The position numbers and the translations under genes were made by a program. The notes beneath the pieces were generated by a model. The model searched no databases and was not told the DNA's origin. It was given only the letters and a program-made list of their open reading frames with translations. DNA of 64,000 nucleotides from Elephas maximus indicus (Eukaryota; Chordata; Mammalia; Proboscidea; Elephantidae): positions 50,035,768 through 50,099,767 of the forward strand of contig NC_064831.1 of the NCBI RefSeq assembly GCF_024166365.1, in the 5' to 3' direction. Below, in pieces: positions 36,178 to 45,889 of this stretch (positions are counted from its first letter, which is position 1; every line of letters starts with the position of its first letter).

Positions 36178-37000
36178 GTGAGAAAATGATTTGAACAGAC
36201 ACTTCACCAGAGAGGATGTGCAAATAGTCAATCAGCACATGAAAGAAAGATCCTAAATAGCATTTGTCATTGGGAAATGCAAATTAAAAGCACAAGGAGA
36301 TACCACTATTTATCTGCCTAAATACCTAAACATAAAATAAGACTGAAAATCAAAGAGTTGGTGAGGAGGTGGAGCAATCGGGAAACTCATACTCTGTCGG
36401 TGGGAATGCAAAATGGCACAACCACTTTGGAAACTAGTTTGGCAGTTTCTCATAAAGTTAAATGTACACTTACCATACAACCCAGCAATTCCATTCCTAG
36501 TCATTTACCCAAGAGAAGTGAAAACGTGTTCACACAAAGACTGGTAACTTGAATGTTCACGTTGTCTTTATTAATAATGGCCCAAAATTGGAAACGACCC
36601 AAATATCCATCAACAAAAGAATAGATAACAAATCTGTGGTAAGCTATACAATAGAATTTTACTCAGCAATAAAGGAATGAACTATGGATACATGGAACAA
36701 CACGTATGGCCCTCAAAAGCATTATGCTAAGTGATAGAACCCAGACACAAAATATATCAAGATGTACGATTTCATTTATTTTATATTCTAAAAACACCGT
36801 AACAGAAAGCAGGTCCATAGTTGCCAATGGCTAAGGAAGGGGAGAGGGAATTGCCTGCAAAGAGGCATAAGGAAACTTTTTGAGTGCTGGAAATGTTCTA
36901 TATATTAAGTGACTCATATATTTGTCAAAGCTCACTGAACTGTACACTTAAAAAATGAGTAAATGTTACATTAATTATACTTCAACAAAGCTCGTTATTT
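36178..37000 (+). mobile_element. Old L1 ORF2 3' end
   Basis: Decayed L1 terminal part: 'gaacagacacttcaccagag', 'cggtgggaatgcaaaatggc', 'acaacccagcaattccattc', 'tatgctaagtgatagaaccc' and a final 'actgtacacttaaaaaatga'. Confidence 0.88.
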
Positions 37001-37125
37001 TAAAATACGTCTGCAAATGATGGCACCATCATTAATGGATGATGTTCTTATTGCTTAAAATATCCTGGATTTCATCTGAAATTTTGATGTCATATACAGT
37101 GAGTGGTGGGAGCCAGTTTTTATCC

Positions 37126-37182
37126 ACCCATCCATCCATCCATCCATCCACCCGCCCACCCACACATCCATCTATCCATCCA
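37126..37182 (+). repeat. (CCAT)n simple repeat
   Basis: Imperfect CCAT/CCAC tetranucleotide array, microsatellite-like. Confidence 0.95.
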
Positions 37183-37329
37183 ACACAGATGGCCTACCAT
37201 GTGCCAGTCACTGTTTGAGTTCCTGGAAAATAAGAACATGAATAAAATGCAATTTTATCTCTAGAAATATTACAACCTAAAAAATTAAACTAACATATAT
37301 AACATTGATGGTACACATATTTTATACTG

Positions 37330-37500
37330 TTATTTAAGTACTTTCTATATGTTAAATTAATTCTTTCAACAACTCCATGCTGTATATTTCATTATCATCT
37401 TCACCTCACAAAAAGGAAACTGAGGAACAGAGAGATCAAGTAAATCACCCAGACAGTAAGTAGAAAAGTGAGATTTCAACCCAGACGGACTGACCCTAGA
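37330..37500 (+). repeat. MIR SINE
   Basis: MIR pattern: 'ttcaacaactccatgctgta', 'aaaggaaactgaggaacaga', 'atcacccagacagtaagtag'. Confidence 0.85.
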
Positions 37501-37740
37501 GCTGCACAGCCTGACAGAGTAGCCACTGGCCACTTGAACACCTGAACTATGGATAGTCTGAATTGAGATGTGCTGTAAGTTTAAAATATACCCAAGATTT
37601 CAAAATATAGTGTGAAAAAAGAATATAGCACATTAATAATTTTAATATTGATTACGTGTTGAAAATGATAATATTTTGGATACGTTGTATTACATTAAAT
37701 ACATTATTAAATTAAATTTACTTGTTTCTTTTTTATTTTT

Positions 37741-37757
37741 AAAATGTGGCTACTAGA
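37741..37757 (+). repeat. L1 target site duplication, 5' copy
   Basis: AAAATGTGGCTACTAGA, identical over 17 bp to 45102-45118. Preceded by TTTTT, so the bottom strand offers the L1 endonuclease target TTTT/AA. Confidence 0.97.
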
Positions 37758-37765
37758 GGCGGAGC

Positions 37766-37776
37766 CAAGATGGCGG
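37766..37776 (+). promoter_or_regulatory. YY1-like site at L1 start
   Basis: CAAGATGGCGG begins 9 bp into the element. Human L1 has a YY1 site at almost the same place, where it sets accurate transcription start. Confidence 0.85.
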
Positions 37777-37854
37777 ACTAGGCAGACGCTACCTCGGATC
37801 CCTCTTACAACAAAGACACGGAAAAACAAGTGAATCGATCACATACATAACAAT

Positions 37855-38607
37855 CTACGAACCCTGAACAACAAACACAGATTTAGAGACGGAGAACGAA
37901 CTAATACGGGGAAGCAGCGATTGTTTCCAGAGCCTGGAGCCAGCATACCAGTCAGGGACGGCACAAGCACAGAGACCTGCTCCACCCCCCTGAACTAACC
38001 CCGGGAGGGGGACTAGCCGGCTCCACGGGCGGCGTGGGACGCAGCCGTTAGGAGAAGTCCCCGGGAGGCAGTGACTGATCTTGGAGCAGAAAGAGTAGCA
38101 TCCGAGCCGGGGAACCGTCCCACAGGGATTTGGACTGCACGCAGGTACGCCATAAACACGGAGAGTTGCTCCACCCCCTGAACTAACCCCGGGAAGGTGA
38201 CCATCCGGGTCGCGCGGGCGGCGTGGGACGCAGCCGGTAGGAGAAGTCCCCGGGAGGCAGCGACTGGTATTGGAGTGGGGAGAACAGCGTTCCAGCCGGG
38301 ACACTCGGTCGCGGCACAAGCACGGGGAGCTACTCCACCCATCTGAACTAACCCCGGGAGGGGGCCCACCTGGTTCACGGGGGCGGCACGGCCACGCGGC
38401 TGGAGGGACGGGAAGTCCCCGGGAGGCAGCGACTGATTTTGGAGTCGAGAGTGCACCGTCCCAGTAGGGGAGCCTTGACGCTGGGCGTGGGGCTGGAAGC
38501 GGAGGATCTGACCGTGACTCCAGCGGGCCAGACCCCCCGGGGGCAATCTCCACACAGACAGCACACATAGGCGACGCGCCCGCGGGAATCTCAGATATAA
38601 GAGTCAT
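37855..38607 (-). other. Long antisense ORF across the L1 5' UTR (250 codons)
   Basis: Reading the minus strand from an ATG at 38605-38607 gives 250 uninterrupted codons ending in TAG at 37855-37857. The predicted product is rich in Pro, Ser, Gly, Arg and Cys. Two units of the tandem array appear in phase as related peptides (CLPGTSPTGCVPRRP and CLPGTSPNGCVPRRP), while the third unit is out of phase. No known domain. It sits in the place where primate L1s carry the antisense ORF0, but no homology to ORF0 is claimed. It could simply be open by chance, because GC-rich DNA has few stops. Confidence 0.35.
37928..38450 (+). repeat. Three tandem monomer-like units in the L1 5' UTR
   Basis: The word TGAACTAACCCCGGGA recurs (one A/G change aside) at 37991, 38179 and 38344. 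The word AAGTCCCCGGGAGGCAG recurs at 38055, 38244 and 38413. Spacing is therefore about 188 and 165-169 bp. Each unit also shares a 'gcacaagcac'- or 'aaacacgga'-like lead and a 'ctccaccc' stretch. The layout resembles the monomer arrays of mouse L1 promoters, though the sequence is different. Confidence 0.88.
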
Positions 38608-38795
38608 TCCAAGCAAGACAAGCAACTCTGGCTATATTCTGAGGCGCTACTCTCCTATCTCTCTGTTCCCTCCCCCACCCTCCCCAGGCGGCTTCATTAA
38701 CATCTGAATAGCCTGAGCCAGAGGGAGAACTCTGATAGGGATCTGACTGCAGTTTTTTTTTTAGCGGATTTTCTGGAAAAACTAGTTTCCCAGTG

Positions 38796-39812
38796 ATGGC
38801 TCGGAGACAACAATCCATATCAAACCACTTAAAGAAGCAGACCGTGACAGCTTCTCCAACTCCCCAAACAAAAGAATCAAAATCTTTCCCAAATGAAGAT
38901 ACAATTTTGGAATTATCAGATACAGAATATAAAAAACTAATTTACAGAATGCTTAATGATATCACAAATGAAATTAGGATATCTGCAGAAAAAGCCAAGG
39001 AACACACTGATAAAACTGTTGAAGAACTCAAAAAGATTATTCAAGAACATACTGGAAAAATTAATAAGTTGCAAGAATCCATAGAGAGACAACATGTAGA
39101 AATCCAAAAGATTAACAATAAAATCACAGAATTAGACAACACACTAGGAAGTCAGAGGAGCAGACTCGAGCAATTAGAATGCAGACTGGGACATCTGGAG
39201 GACCAGGGAATCAACACCAACATAGCTGAAAAAAAATCAGATAAAAGAATTAAAAAAAATGAAGAAACCCTAAGAATTATGTGGGACTCTATCAAGAAGG
39301 ATAACCTGCGGGTGATTGGAGTCCCAGAACAGGGAGGGGGGACAGAAAACACAGAGAAAATAGTTGAAGAACTTCTGACAGAAAACTTCCCTGACATCAT
39401 GAAAGACGAAAGGATATCTATCCAAGATGCTCATCGAACCCCATTTAAGATTGATCCAAAAAGAAAAACACCAAGACATATTATCATCAAACTCACCAAA
39501 ACCAAAGATAAACAGAAAATTTTAAAAGCAGCCAGGGAGAAAAGAAAGGTTTCCTTCAAGGGAGAATCAATAAGAATAAGTTCAGACTACTCAGCAGAAA
39601 CCATGCAGGCAAGAAGGGAATGGGACGACATATACAGAACACTGAAGGAGAAGAACTGCCAACCAAGGATCATATATCCAGCAAAACTCTCTCTGAAATA
39701 TGAAGGCGAAATTAAGATATTTACAGACAAACACAAGTTTAGAGAATTTGCAAAAACCAAACCAAAGCTACAAGAAATACTAAAGGATATTGTTTGGTCA
39801 GAGAACCAATAA
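38796..39812 (+). CDS. ORF1: L1 ORF1 protein (RNA-binding chaperone), intact
   Basis: 338-residue ORF1p, the same length as human ORF1p. In L1 biology it trimerises, coats L1 RNA in cis and acts as a nucleic acid chaperone in the cytoplasmic RNP. Visible here are a polar N-terminus with Ser/Thr-Pro sites (TASPTPQ), then a long heptad-rich coiled coil (about residues 50-150, with runs such as EELKKIIQEHTGKINKLQE). The RRM-like core starts at NLRVIGVPE and includes TPRHIIIKLT. The C-terminal domain contains ARREWDDIYRTLKEKN and YPAKLSLKYEGEIKIF. The two Thr-Pro sites at T215 and T225 keep the ten-residue spacing of human T203 and T213. The start was taken at ATG 38796; an in-frame GTG lies just before it. 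Stop TAA. The reading frame shows no disruption. Confidence 0.96.
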   Translation: MARRQQSISNHLKKQTVTASPTPQTKESKSFPNEDTILELSDTEYKKLIYRMLNDITNEIRISAEKAKEHTDKTVEELKKIIQEHTGKINKLQESIERQHVEIQKINNKITELDNTLGSQRSRLEQLECRLGHLEDQGINTNIAEKKSDKRIKKNEETLRIMWDSIKKDNLRVIGVPEQGGGTENTEKIVEELLTENFPDIMKDERISIQDAHRTPFKIDPKRKTPRHIIIKLTKTKDKQKILKAAREKRKVSFKGESIRISSDYSAETMQARREWDDIYRTLKEKNCQPRIIYPAKLSLKYEGEIKIFTDKHKFREFAKTKPKLQEILKDIVWSENQ

Positions 39813-40269
39813 TATCAGATAACAGCACAACACAAGGTCACAAAACAGAACGTCCTGATATCAACTCAAATAGGGAAATCACAAAAACAAACAAATTAAG
39901 ATTAATTAAAAAAAAATACACATAACAGGGAATCATGGAAGTCAATAGGTAAAAGATCACAATAATCAAAAAGAGGGACTAAATACAGGAGGCATTGAAC
40001 TGCCATATGGAGAGTGATACAAGGCGATATAGAACAATACAAGTTAGGTTTTTACTTAGAAAAATAGGGGTATATAATGAGGTAACCACAAAAAGGTATA
40101 ACAACTCTATAACTCAAGACAAAAACCAAGAAAAACGTAACGACTCAACTAACATAAAGTCAAACACTATGAAAGTGAGGATCTCACAATTTACTAAGAA
40201 AAACGCCTCAGCACAAAAAAGTATGTGGAAAAATGAAATTGTCAACAACACACATAAAAAGGCATCAAA
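39813..40269 (+). other. L1 inter-ORF spacer, unusually long
   Basis: 457 nt separate the ORF1 stop from the ORF2 ATG, compared with about 63 nt in human L1. The spacer is A-rich on the sense strand and contains an 88-codon frame (40007-40273) that ends on the ORF2 start. Confidence 0.9.
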
Positions 40270-40273
40270 ATGA
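40007..40273 (+). CDS. Small inter-ORF reading frame overlapping ORF2 start
   Basis: An 88-codon frame from ATG 40007 to TGA 40271-40273. Its stop overlaps the ORF2 start codon as ATGA (ATG at 40270-40272). The product would be basic and very rich in Lys, Asn, Thr and Ser, with no domain that I recognise. The A-rich composition could give such a frame by chance. Its position is what makes it notable: a ribosome finishing here would be placed directly on the ORF2 AUG, which suits termination-reinitiation. Whether it is translated is unknown. Confidence 0.4.
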   Translation: MESDTRRYRTIQVRFLLRKIGVYNEVTTKRYNNSITQDKNQEKRNDSTNIKSNTMKVRISQFTKKNASAQKSMWKNEIVNNTHKKASK

Positions 40274-43200
40274 CAGCACTAAAAACTTATTTATCTATAA
40301 TTACCCTGAATGTAAATGGACTAAATGCACCAATAAAGAGACAGAGAGTCACAGACTGGATAAAGAAACACGATCCATCTATATGCTGCCTACAAGAGAC
40401 ACACCTTAGACTTAGAGACACAAACAAACTAAAACTCAAAGGATGGAAAAAAGTATATCAAGCAAACAATAAGCAAAAAAGAAGAGGAGTAGCAATATTA
40501 ATTTCTGACAAAATAGACTTTAGACTTAAATCCACCACAAAGGATAAAGAAGGACACTATATAATGATAAAAGGGACAATTGATCAGGAAGACATAACCA
40601 TATTAAATATTTACGCACCCAATGACAGGGCTGCAAGATATATAAATCAAATTTTAACAGAACTGAAAAGCGAGATAGATACCTCCACAATTATAGTAGG
40701 AGACTTCAACACACCCCTTTCGGAGAAGGACAGGACATCCAGTAAGAAGCTCAACAGAGACACGGAAGATCTAATTACAACAATCAACCAACTTGACCTC
40801 ATTGACTTATACAGAACTCTCCACCCAACTGCTGCAAAATATACTTTTTTTTCTAGCGCACATGGAACATTCTCTAGAATAGACCACATATTAGGTCATA
40901 AAACAAACCTTTGCAGAGTCCAAAACATCGAAATATTACAAAGCATCTTCTCAGACCACAAGGCAATAAAACTAGAGATCAATAACAGAAGAACGAGGGA
41001 AAAGAAATCAAATACTTGGAAAATGAACAATACCCTCCTGAAAAAAGACTGGGTTATAGAAGACATCAAGGAGGGAATAAGGAAATTCATAGAAAGCAAC
41101 GAGAATGAAAATACTTCCTATCAAAACCTCTGGGACACAGCAAAAGCAGTGCTCAGAGGTCAATTTATATCAATAAATGCACACATACAAAAAGAAGAAA
41201 GAGCCAAAATCAGAGAACTGTCCCTACAACTTGAACAAATAGAAAGTGAGCAACAAAAGAATCCATCAGGCACCAGAAGAAAACAAATAATAAAAATTAG
41301 AGCTGAACTAAATGAATTAGAGAACAGAAAAACAATTGAAAGAATTAACAAAGCCAAAAGCTGGTTCTTTGAAAAAATTAACAAAATTGATAAACCATTG
41401 GCTAGACTGACTAAAGAAATACAGGAAAGGAAACAAATAACCCGAATAAGAAATGAGAAGGACCACATCACAACAGAACCAAATGAAATTAAAAGAATCA
41501 TTTCAGATTATTATGAAAAATTGTACTCTAACAAATTTGAAAACCTAGAAGAAATGGATGAATTCCTTGAAAAACACTACCTACCTAAACTAACACATTC
41601 AGAAGCAGAACAACTAAATAGACCCATAACAAAAAAAGAGATTGAAACGGTAATCAAAAAACTCCCAACAAAAAAAAGTCCTGGCCCGGACGGCTTCACT
41701 GCAGAGTTCTACCAAATTTTCAGAGAAGAGTTAACACCACTACTACTAAAGGTATTCCAAAGCATAGAAAATGACGGAATACTACCCAACTCATTCTATG
41801 AAGCCACCATCTCCCTGATACCAAAACCAGGTAAAGACATTACAAAAAAAGAAAATTATAGACCTATATCCCTCATGAACATTGATGCAAAAATCCTCAA
41901 CAAAATTCTAGCCAATAGAATCCAACAACACATCAAAAAAATAATTCACCCTGATCAAGTGGGATTTATACCAGGTATGCAAGGCTGGTTTAATATCAGA
42001 AAAACCATTAATGTAATCCATCACATAAATAAAACAAAAGACAAAAACCACATGATCTTATCAATTGATGCAGAAAAGGCATTTGACAAAGTCCAACACC
42101 CATTTATGATAAAAACTCTTACCAAAATAGGAATTGAAGGAAAATTCCTCAACATAATAAAGGGCATCTATGCAAAGCCAACAGCCAATATCACTCTAAA
42201 TGGAGAGAACCTGAAAGCATTTCCCTTGAGAACGGGAACCAGACAAGGATGCCCTTTATCACCGCTCTTATTCAACATCGTGTTGGAAGTCTTAGCCAGG
42301 GCAATCAGGCTAGACAAAGAAATAAAAGGTATCCGGATTGGCAAGGAAGAAGTAAAGTTATCACTATTTGCAGATGACATGATTATATACACAGAAAACC
42401 CTAAGGAATCCTCCAGAAAACTACTGAAACTAATAGAAGAGTTTGGCAGAGTCTCAGGTTATAAAATAAACATACAAAAATCACTTGGATTCCTCTACAT
42501 CAACAAAAAGAACACCGAAGAGGATATAACCAAATCAATACCATTCACGGTAGCCCCCAAGAAGATAAGATACTTAGGAATAAATCTTACCAAGGATGTA
42601 AAAGACCTATACAAAGAAAACTACAAAGCTCTACTACAAGAAATTCAAAAGGACATACTTAAGTGGAAAAACATACCTTGCTCATGGATAGGAAGACTTA
42701 ACATAGTAAAAATGTCTATTCTACCAAAAGCCATCTATACATTTAACGCACTTCCGATCCAAATTCCAATGTCATATTTTAAGGGGATAGAGAAACAAAT
42801 CACCAATTTCATATGGAAGGGAAAGAAGCCCCGGATAAGCAAAGCACTACTGAAAAAGAAGAAGAAAGTGGGAGGCCTCACCTTACCTGACTTCAGAACC
42901 TATTATACAGCCACAGTAGTCAAAACAACCTGGTATTGGTACAACAACAGACACATAGACCAATGGAACAGAATTGAGAACCCAGACATAGATCCATCCA
43001 CGTATGAGCAGCTGATATTTGACAAAGGACCAGTGTCAATTAACTGGGGAAAAGACAGCCTTTTTAACAAATGGTGCTGGCATAACTGGATATCCATTTG
43101 CAAAAAAATGAAACAGGACCCATACCTCACACCATGCACAAAAACTAACTCCAAGTGGATCAAAGACCTAAACATAAAGACTAAAACGATAAAGATCATG

Positions 43201-44085
43201 GAAGAAAAAATTGGGACAACCCTAGGAGCCCTAATACAAGGTATAAACAGAATACAAAACATTACCAAAAATGATGAAGAGAAACCCGATAACTGGGAGC
43301 TCCTAAAAATCAAACACCTATGCTCATCTAAAGACTTCACCAAAAGAGTAAAAAGACCACCTACAGATTGGGAAAGAATTTTCAGCTATGACATCTCCGA
43401 CCAGCGCCTGATCTCTAAAATCTACATGATTCTGTCAAAACTCAACCACAAAAAGACAAACAACCCAATCAAGAAGTGGGCAAAGGATATGAACACACAT
43501 TTCTCTAAAGAAGATATTCAGGCAGCCAACAGATACATGAGAAAATGCTCTCGATCATTAGCCATTAGAGAAATGCAAATTAAAACTACGATGAGATTCC
43601 ATCTCACACCAGCAAGGCTGGCATTAATCCAAAAAACACAAAATAATAAATGTTGGAGAGGCTGCGGAGAGATTGGAACTCTCATACACTGCTGGTGGGA
43701 ATGTAAAATGGTACAACCACTTTGGAAATCTATCTGGCGTTATCTTAAACAGTTAGAAATAGAACTACCATACAACCCAGAAATCCCACTCCTCGGAATA
43801 TACCCTAGAGATACAAGAGCCTTCATACAAACAGATATATGCACACCCATGTTTATTGCAGCTCTGTTTACAATAGCAAAAAGTTGGAAGCAACCAAGGT
43901 GTCCATCAACGGATGAATGGGTAAATAAATTGTGGTATATTCACACAATGGAATACTACGCATCGATAAAGAACAGTGATGAATCTGTGAAACATTTCAT
44001 AACATGGAGGAAGCTGGAAGGCATTATGCTGAGCGAAATGAGTCAGAGGCAAAAGGACAAATACTGTATAAGACCACTATTATAA
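40270..44085 (+). CDS. ORF2: L1 ORF2 protein (endonuclease and reverse transcriptase), intact
   Basis: 1271-residue ORF2p (human L1: 1275). It nicks genomic DNA and copies L1 RNA into the nick (target-primed reverse transcription). The N-terminal APE-type endonuclease has N14, E43, D145 with N147 (GDFN), D205 and H230 in SDH. The reverse transcriptase includes SPGPDGF (motif before the palm), D600 in [22 protein letters not shown] and FADD with D702/D703, the same numbering as human D702. A C-terminal Cys-rich motif follows: C1128, C1132, H1140, C1145. No stop or frameshift interrupts it, so the enzyme is predicted active by sequence. The start is fixed by the ATGA overlap with the upstream small frame, and [19 protein letters not shown] matches the usual L1 N-terminus. 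Translation of ORF2 in mammalian L1s is by inefficient unconventional reinitiation. Confidence 0.97.
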   Translation: MTALKTYLSIITLNVNGLNAPIKRQRVTDWIKKHDPSICCLQETHLRLRDTNKLKLKGWKKVYQANNKQKRRGVAILISDKIDFRLKSTTKDKEGHYIMIKGTIDQEDITILNIYAPNDRAARYINQILTELKSEIDTSTIIVGDFNTPLSEKDRTSSKKLNRDTEDLITTINQLDLIDLYRTLHPTAAKYTFFSSAHGTFSRIDHILGHKTNLCRVQNIEILQSIFSDHKAIKLEINNRRTREKKSNTWKMNNTLLKKDWVIEDIKEGIRKFIESNENENTSYQNLWDTAKAVLRGQFISINAHIQKEERAKIRELSLQLEQIESEQQKNPSGTRRKQIIKIRAELNELENRKTIERINKAKSWFFEKINKIDKPLARLTKEIQERKQITRIRNEKDHITTEPNEIKRIISDYYEKLYSNKFENLEEMDEFLEKHYLPKLTHSEAEQLNRPITKKEIETVIKKLPTKKSPGPDGFTAEFYQIFREELTPLLLKVFQSIENDGILPNSFYEATISLIPKPGKDITKKENYRPISLMNIDAKILNKILANRIQQHIKKIIHPDQVGFIPGMQGWFNIRKTINVIHHINKTKDKNHMILSIDAEKAFDKVQHPFMIKTLTKIGIEGKFLNIIKGIYAKPTANITLNGENLKAFPLRTGTRQGCPLSPLLFNIVLEVLARAIRLDKEIKGIRIGKEEVKLSLFADDMIIYTENPKESSRKLLKLIEEFGRVSGYKINIQKSLGFLYINKKNTEEDITKSIPFTVAPKKIRYLGINLTKDVKDLYKENYKALLQEIQKDILKWKNIPCSWIGRLNIVKMSILPKAIYTFNALPIQIPMSYFKGIEKQITNFIWKGKKPRISKALLKKKKKVGGLTLPDFRTYYTATVVKTTWYWYNNRHIDQWNRIENPDIDPSTYEQLIFDKGPVSINWGKDSLFNKWCWHNWISICKKMKQDPYLTPCTKTNSKWIKDLNIKTKTIKIMEEKIGTTLGALIQGINRIQNITKNDEEKPDNWELLKIKHLCSSKDFTKRVKRPPTDWERIFSYDISDQRLISKIYMILSKLNHKKTNNPIKKWAKDMNTHFSKEDIQAANRYMRKCSRSLAIREMQIKTTMRFHLTPARLALIQKTQNNKCWRGCGEIGTLIHCWWECKMVQPLWKSIWRYLKQLEIELPYNPEIPLLGIYPRDTRAFIQTDICTPMFIAALFTIAKSWKQPRCPSTDEWVNKLWYIHTMEYYASIKNSDESVKHFITWRKLEGIMLSEMSQRQKDKYCIRPLL

Positions 44086-44134
44086 GATCTTGAGAAATAG
44101 TAAACCTGAGAAGAACACATACTTTTGTGGTTAC

Positions 44135-44166
44135 GAGGGGGGGAGGGAGGGAGGGTGGGAGAGGGT
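44135..44166 (+). repeat. G-rich tract in L1 3' UTR (G-quadruplex candidate)
   Basis: Sense-strand run of guanines with at least five GGG groups separated by single A, T or GA spacers. A purine/G-rich tract at this place is a conserved feature of mammalian L1 3' UTRs. Confidence 0.85.
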
Positions 44167-45067
44167 TTTTCTATTGATTAATCAGTAGATAAGAACTGCG
44201 TTAGGTGAAGGGAAAGACAACACTCAATACATGGAAGGTCAGCTCAATTGGACTGGACCAAAAGCAAAGAAGTTTCCGGGATAAAATGAATGCTTCAAAG
44301 CTCAGCGGAGCAAGCGCGGGGGTCTGGGGAACATGGTTTGCGGGGACTTCTAAGTCAATTGGCAAAATAATTCTATTATGAAATCATTCTGCATCCCACT
44401 TTGAAATGTGGCGTCTGGGGTCTTAAATGCTAACAAGCAGCCATCTAAGATGCAGCAATTGGTCTCAACCCACCTGGAGCAAAGGAAAATGAAGAACACC
44501 AAGCCCACATGACAACTAAGAGCCCAAGAGACAGAAAGGGCCACATGAACAAGAGACCTACATCATTCTGAGACCAGAAGAACTAGTTGGTGCCCGGCCA
44601 CAATCGATGACTGCCCTGACAGGGAGCTCAGCAGAGGACCCCTGAGGGAGCAGGAGAGCAGTGGGATGCAGACCCCAAATTCTCATAAGAAGACCAAACT
44701 TAATGGTCTGACTGAGACTGGAGGAATCCCGGCGGCCATGCTCTCCAGACCTTCTGTTGACACAGGACAGGAACCATCCCTGAAGACAACTCATCAGACA
44801 TGAAAGGGACAGGTCAGCGGGTGGGAGAGAGACGCTGATGAAGAGTGAGCTAATTATATCAGGTGTACACTTGAGATTGTGTTGGCAACTCTTGTCTGGA
44901 GGGGGGATGGGAGGATAGAGAGAGAGGGAAGCCGGCAAAATTGTCAAGAAAGGAGAGACTGAAAGGGCTGACTCAAGACGGGGAGAGTAAGTGGGAGTAG
45001 GGAGTGAGATGTATGTAAACTTATATGTGACAGACTGATTGGATTTGTAAACGTTCACTTGAAGCTT

Positions 45068-45073
45068 AATAAA
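45068..45073 (+). terminator. L1 polyadenylation signal
   Basis: AATAAA, about 11 nt before the A-tail that starts at 45084. Confidence 0.92.
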
Positions 45074-45101
45074 AGTTATTATTAAAAAAAAAAAAAAAAA
45101 A

Positions 45102-45118
45102 AAAATGTGGCTACTAGA
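45102..45118 (+). repeat. L1 target site duplication, 3' copy
   Basis: Second perfect copy of AAAATGTGGCTACTAGA. Its first four A are continuous with the L1 poly(A) tail. Confidence 0.97.
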
Positions 45119-45395
45119 AATTAAAAATTACATGTGTGGTTCAAATTATATTTCTATGAGACAGCACTGCTCTACATTTTTAACTATCACATTCTACTGC
45201 CTTTGTTAAAGACAGACATAAGAGCAATTACGAGATGACACATGGGTGGTGAAATAGAGGCATACGCAAAGTACTGTGAGAGTTCAAGAAGGCAACCATC
45301 AACTATAACCAGAGATAAAGAACCTGGGGACAGACGATGTCTCTTAGCAGACCTCTGAGCTGGGCATATCTAATGAGGAACAGCTCAATCGGTCA

Positions 45396-45640
45396 CATTT
45401 CCATAACATTTCACATTTCACAAAGTGCCTTCTTATGAATGGATTCATTTCATTCACAAGCACACATGCATACACACACACACACAAACTAAACAGAACA
45501 AATACTAAGAAACAGGCACGGTGGATGTTATTGTCCCTGTTTTACAAGCAGAAACTGAGTCTCTGAGTCATTGCCCAACATCACACTGCTTGTATGTAGG
45601 TCTTTTGAATCCAGGATTAGGGAATCATCTACCATATCAT
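45396..45640 (+). repeat. MIR SINE with CA run
   Basis: MIR-like order: 'tttcacatttcacaaagtgc', 'tccctgttttacaagcagaa', 'gcccaacatcacactgcttg'. A short (CA)n run interrupts it near 45474-45487. Confidence 0.75.
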
Positions 45641-45889
45641 GGTTGCCTTGAAGTGACTTGGAAATAATTTCAAAGACCAAGAGCAAAATCATACTGAAGA
45701 TGGGGTAGAGGTAGTAGCGTACTGGAGCTCACTCTTAGCAGTTCAAAAAAGCCAATTGCGCTCATCTCTCCGTAGCTTTAGTAGCTTGAAATCAGCCATG
45801 CTGAAAGTATTTACACCACGGAAATCAGCACAGTACAAATCGGGGCTTTGCCCCCAAGAGTCAGCTTACCAGCACACCTCTGGATGGAC
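45641..45889. other. Intergenic unique DNA
   Basis: Nothing recognised. Confidence 0.4.

Larger units (their letters stand above)
37758..38795 (+). promoter_or_regulatory. L1 5' UTR, internal promoter
   Basis: GC- and CpG-rich 1038-bp leader in an otherwise AT-rich element. It should hold the internal RNA polymerase II promoter, as in other mammalian L1s. It contains three direct repeat units in its middle (roughly 37930-38450). The final 200 bp become AT-richer before ORF1. The antisense strand is open for 250 codons. Confidence 0.9.
44086..45083 (+). other. L1 3' UTR
   Basis: About 1 kb after ORF2. It contains a G-rich tract at 44135-44166, blocks related to the nested element at 10288-10860 (ctgagaccagaagaactag), and the poly(A) signal AATAAA at 45068-45073. 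This signal is close to the tail, as in other mammalian L1s. Confidence 0.9.
37758..45101 (+). mobile_element. L1: Full-length, apparently intact LINE-1
   Basis: A complete autonomous non-LTR retrotransposon of about 7.3 kb. In order it has a 5' UTR (37758-38795), ORF1 (38796-39812), a long spacer (39813-40269), ORF2 (40270-44085), a 3' UTR with AATAAA at 45068-45073 and a poly(A) tail. The first bases carry a YY1-like motif as in other mammalian L1s. Both main frames are open and all landmark catalytic residues are present. The 17-bp target duplication is perfect. Together these indicate a recent insertion that may still be competent. It belongs to an afrotherian L1 lineage by context. The surrounding old L1s are all heavily decayed, in contrast to this copy. 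Confidence 0.97.
37506..45173. mobile_element. Inverted-repeat DNA transposon fossil split by the L1
   Basis: The flanks 37506-37757 and 45119-45173, once joined across the L1 target duplication, form one old element of about 300 bp. The ends read 'cagcctgacagagtagccac' and 'tatgagacagcactgctct'. The internal words 'attgagatgtgctgtaagtt' and 'gtggctactagaaatt' belong to a common mammalian DNA transposon that I cannot name safely (hAT-like ends suspected). It is non-coding. Confidence 0.55.

Noticed and set aside
37928..38450. Tandem units as a CRISPR array
   Set aside because: Units of 165-190 bp within an L1 promoter of a mammal. No short repeat/spacer structure.
38793..38795. ORF1 start at the GTG before the ATG
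   Set aside because: ATG at 38796 gives the family length of 338 residues. GTG starts are not expected in mammalian mRNA.
42903..43343. 146-codon and other antisense frames inside L1 ORF2
   Set aside because: Shadows of the A-rich sense frame, hydrophobic-rich as expected for its reverse complement.
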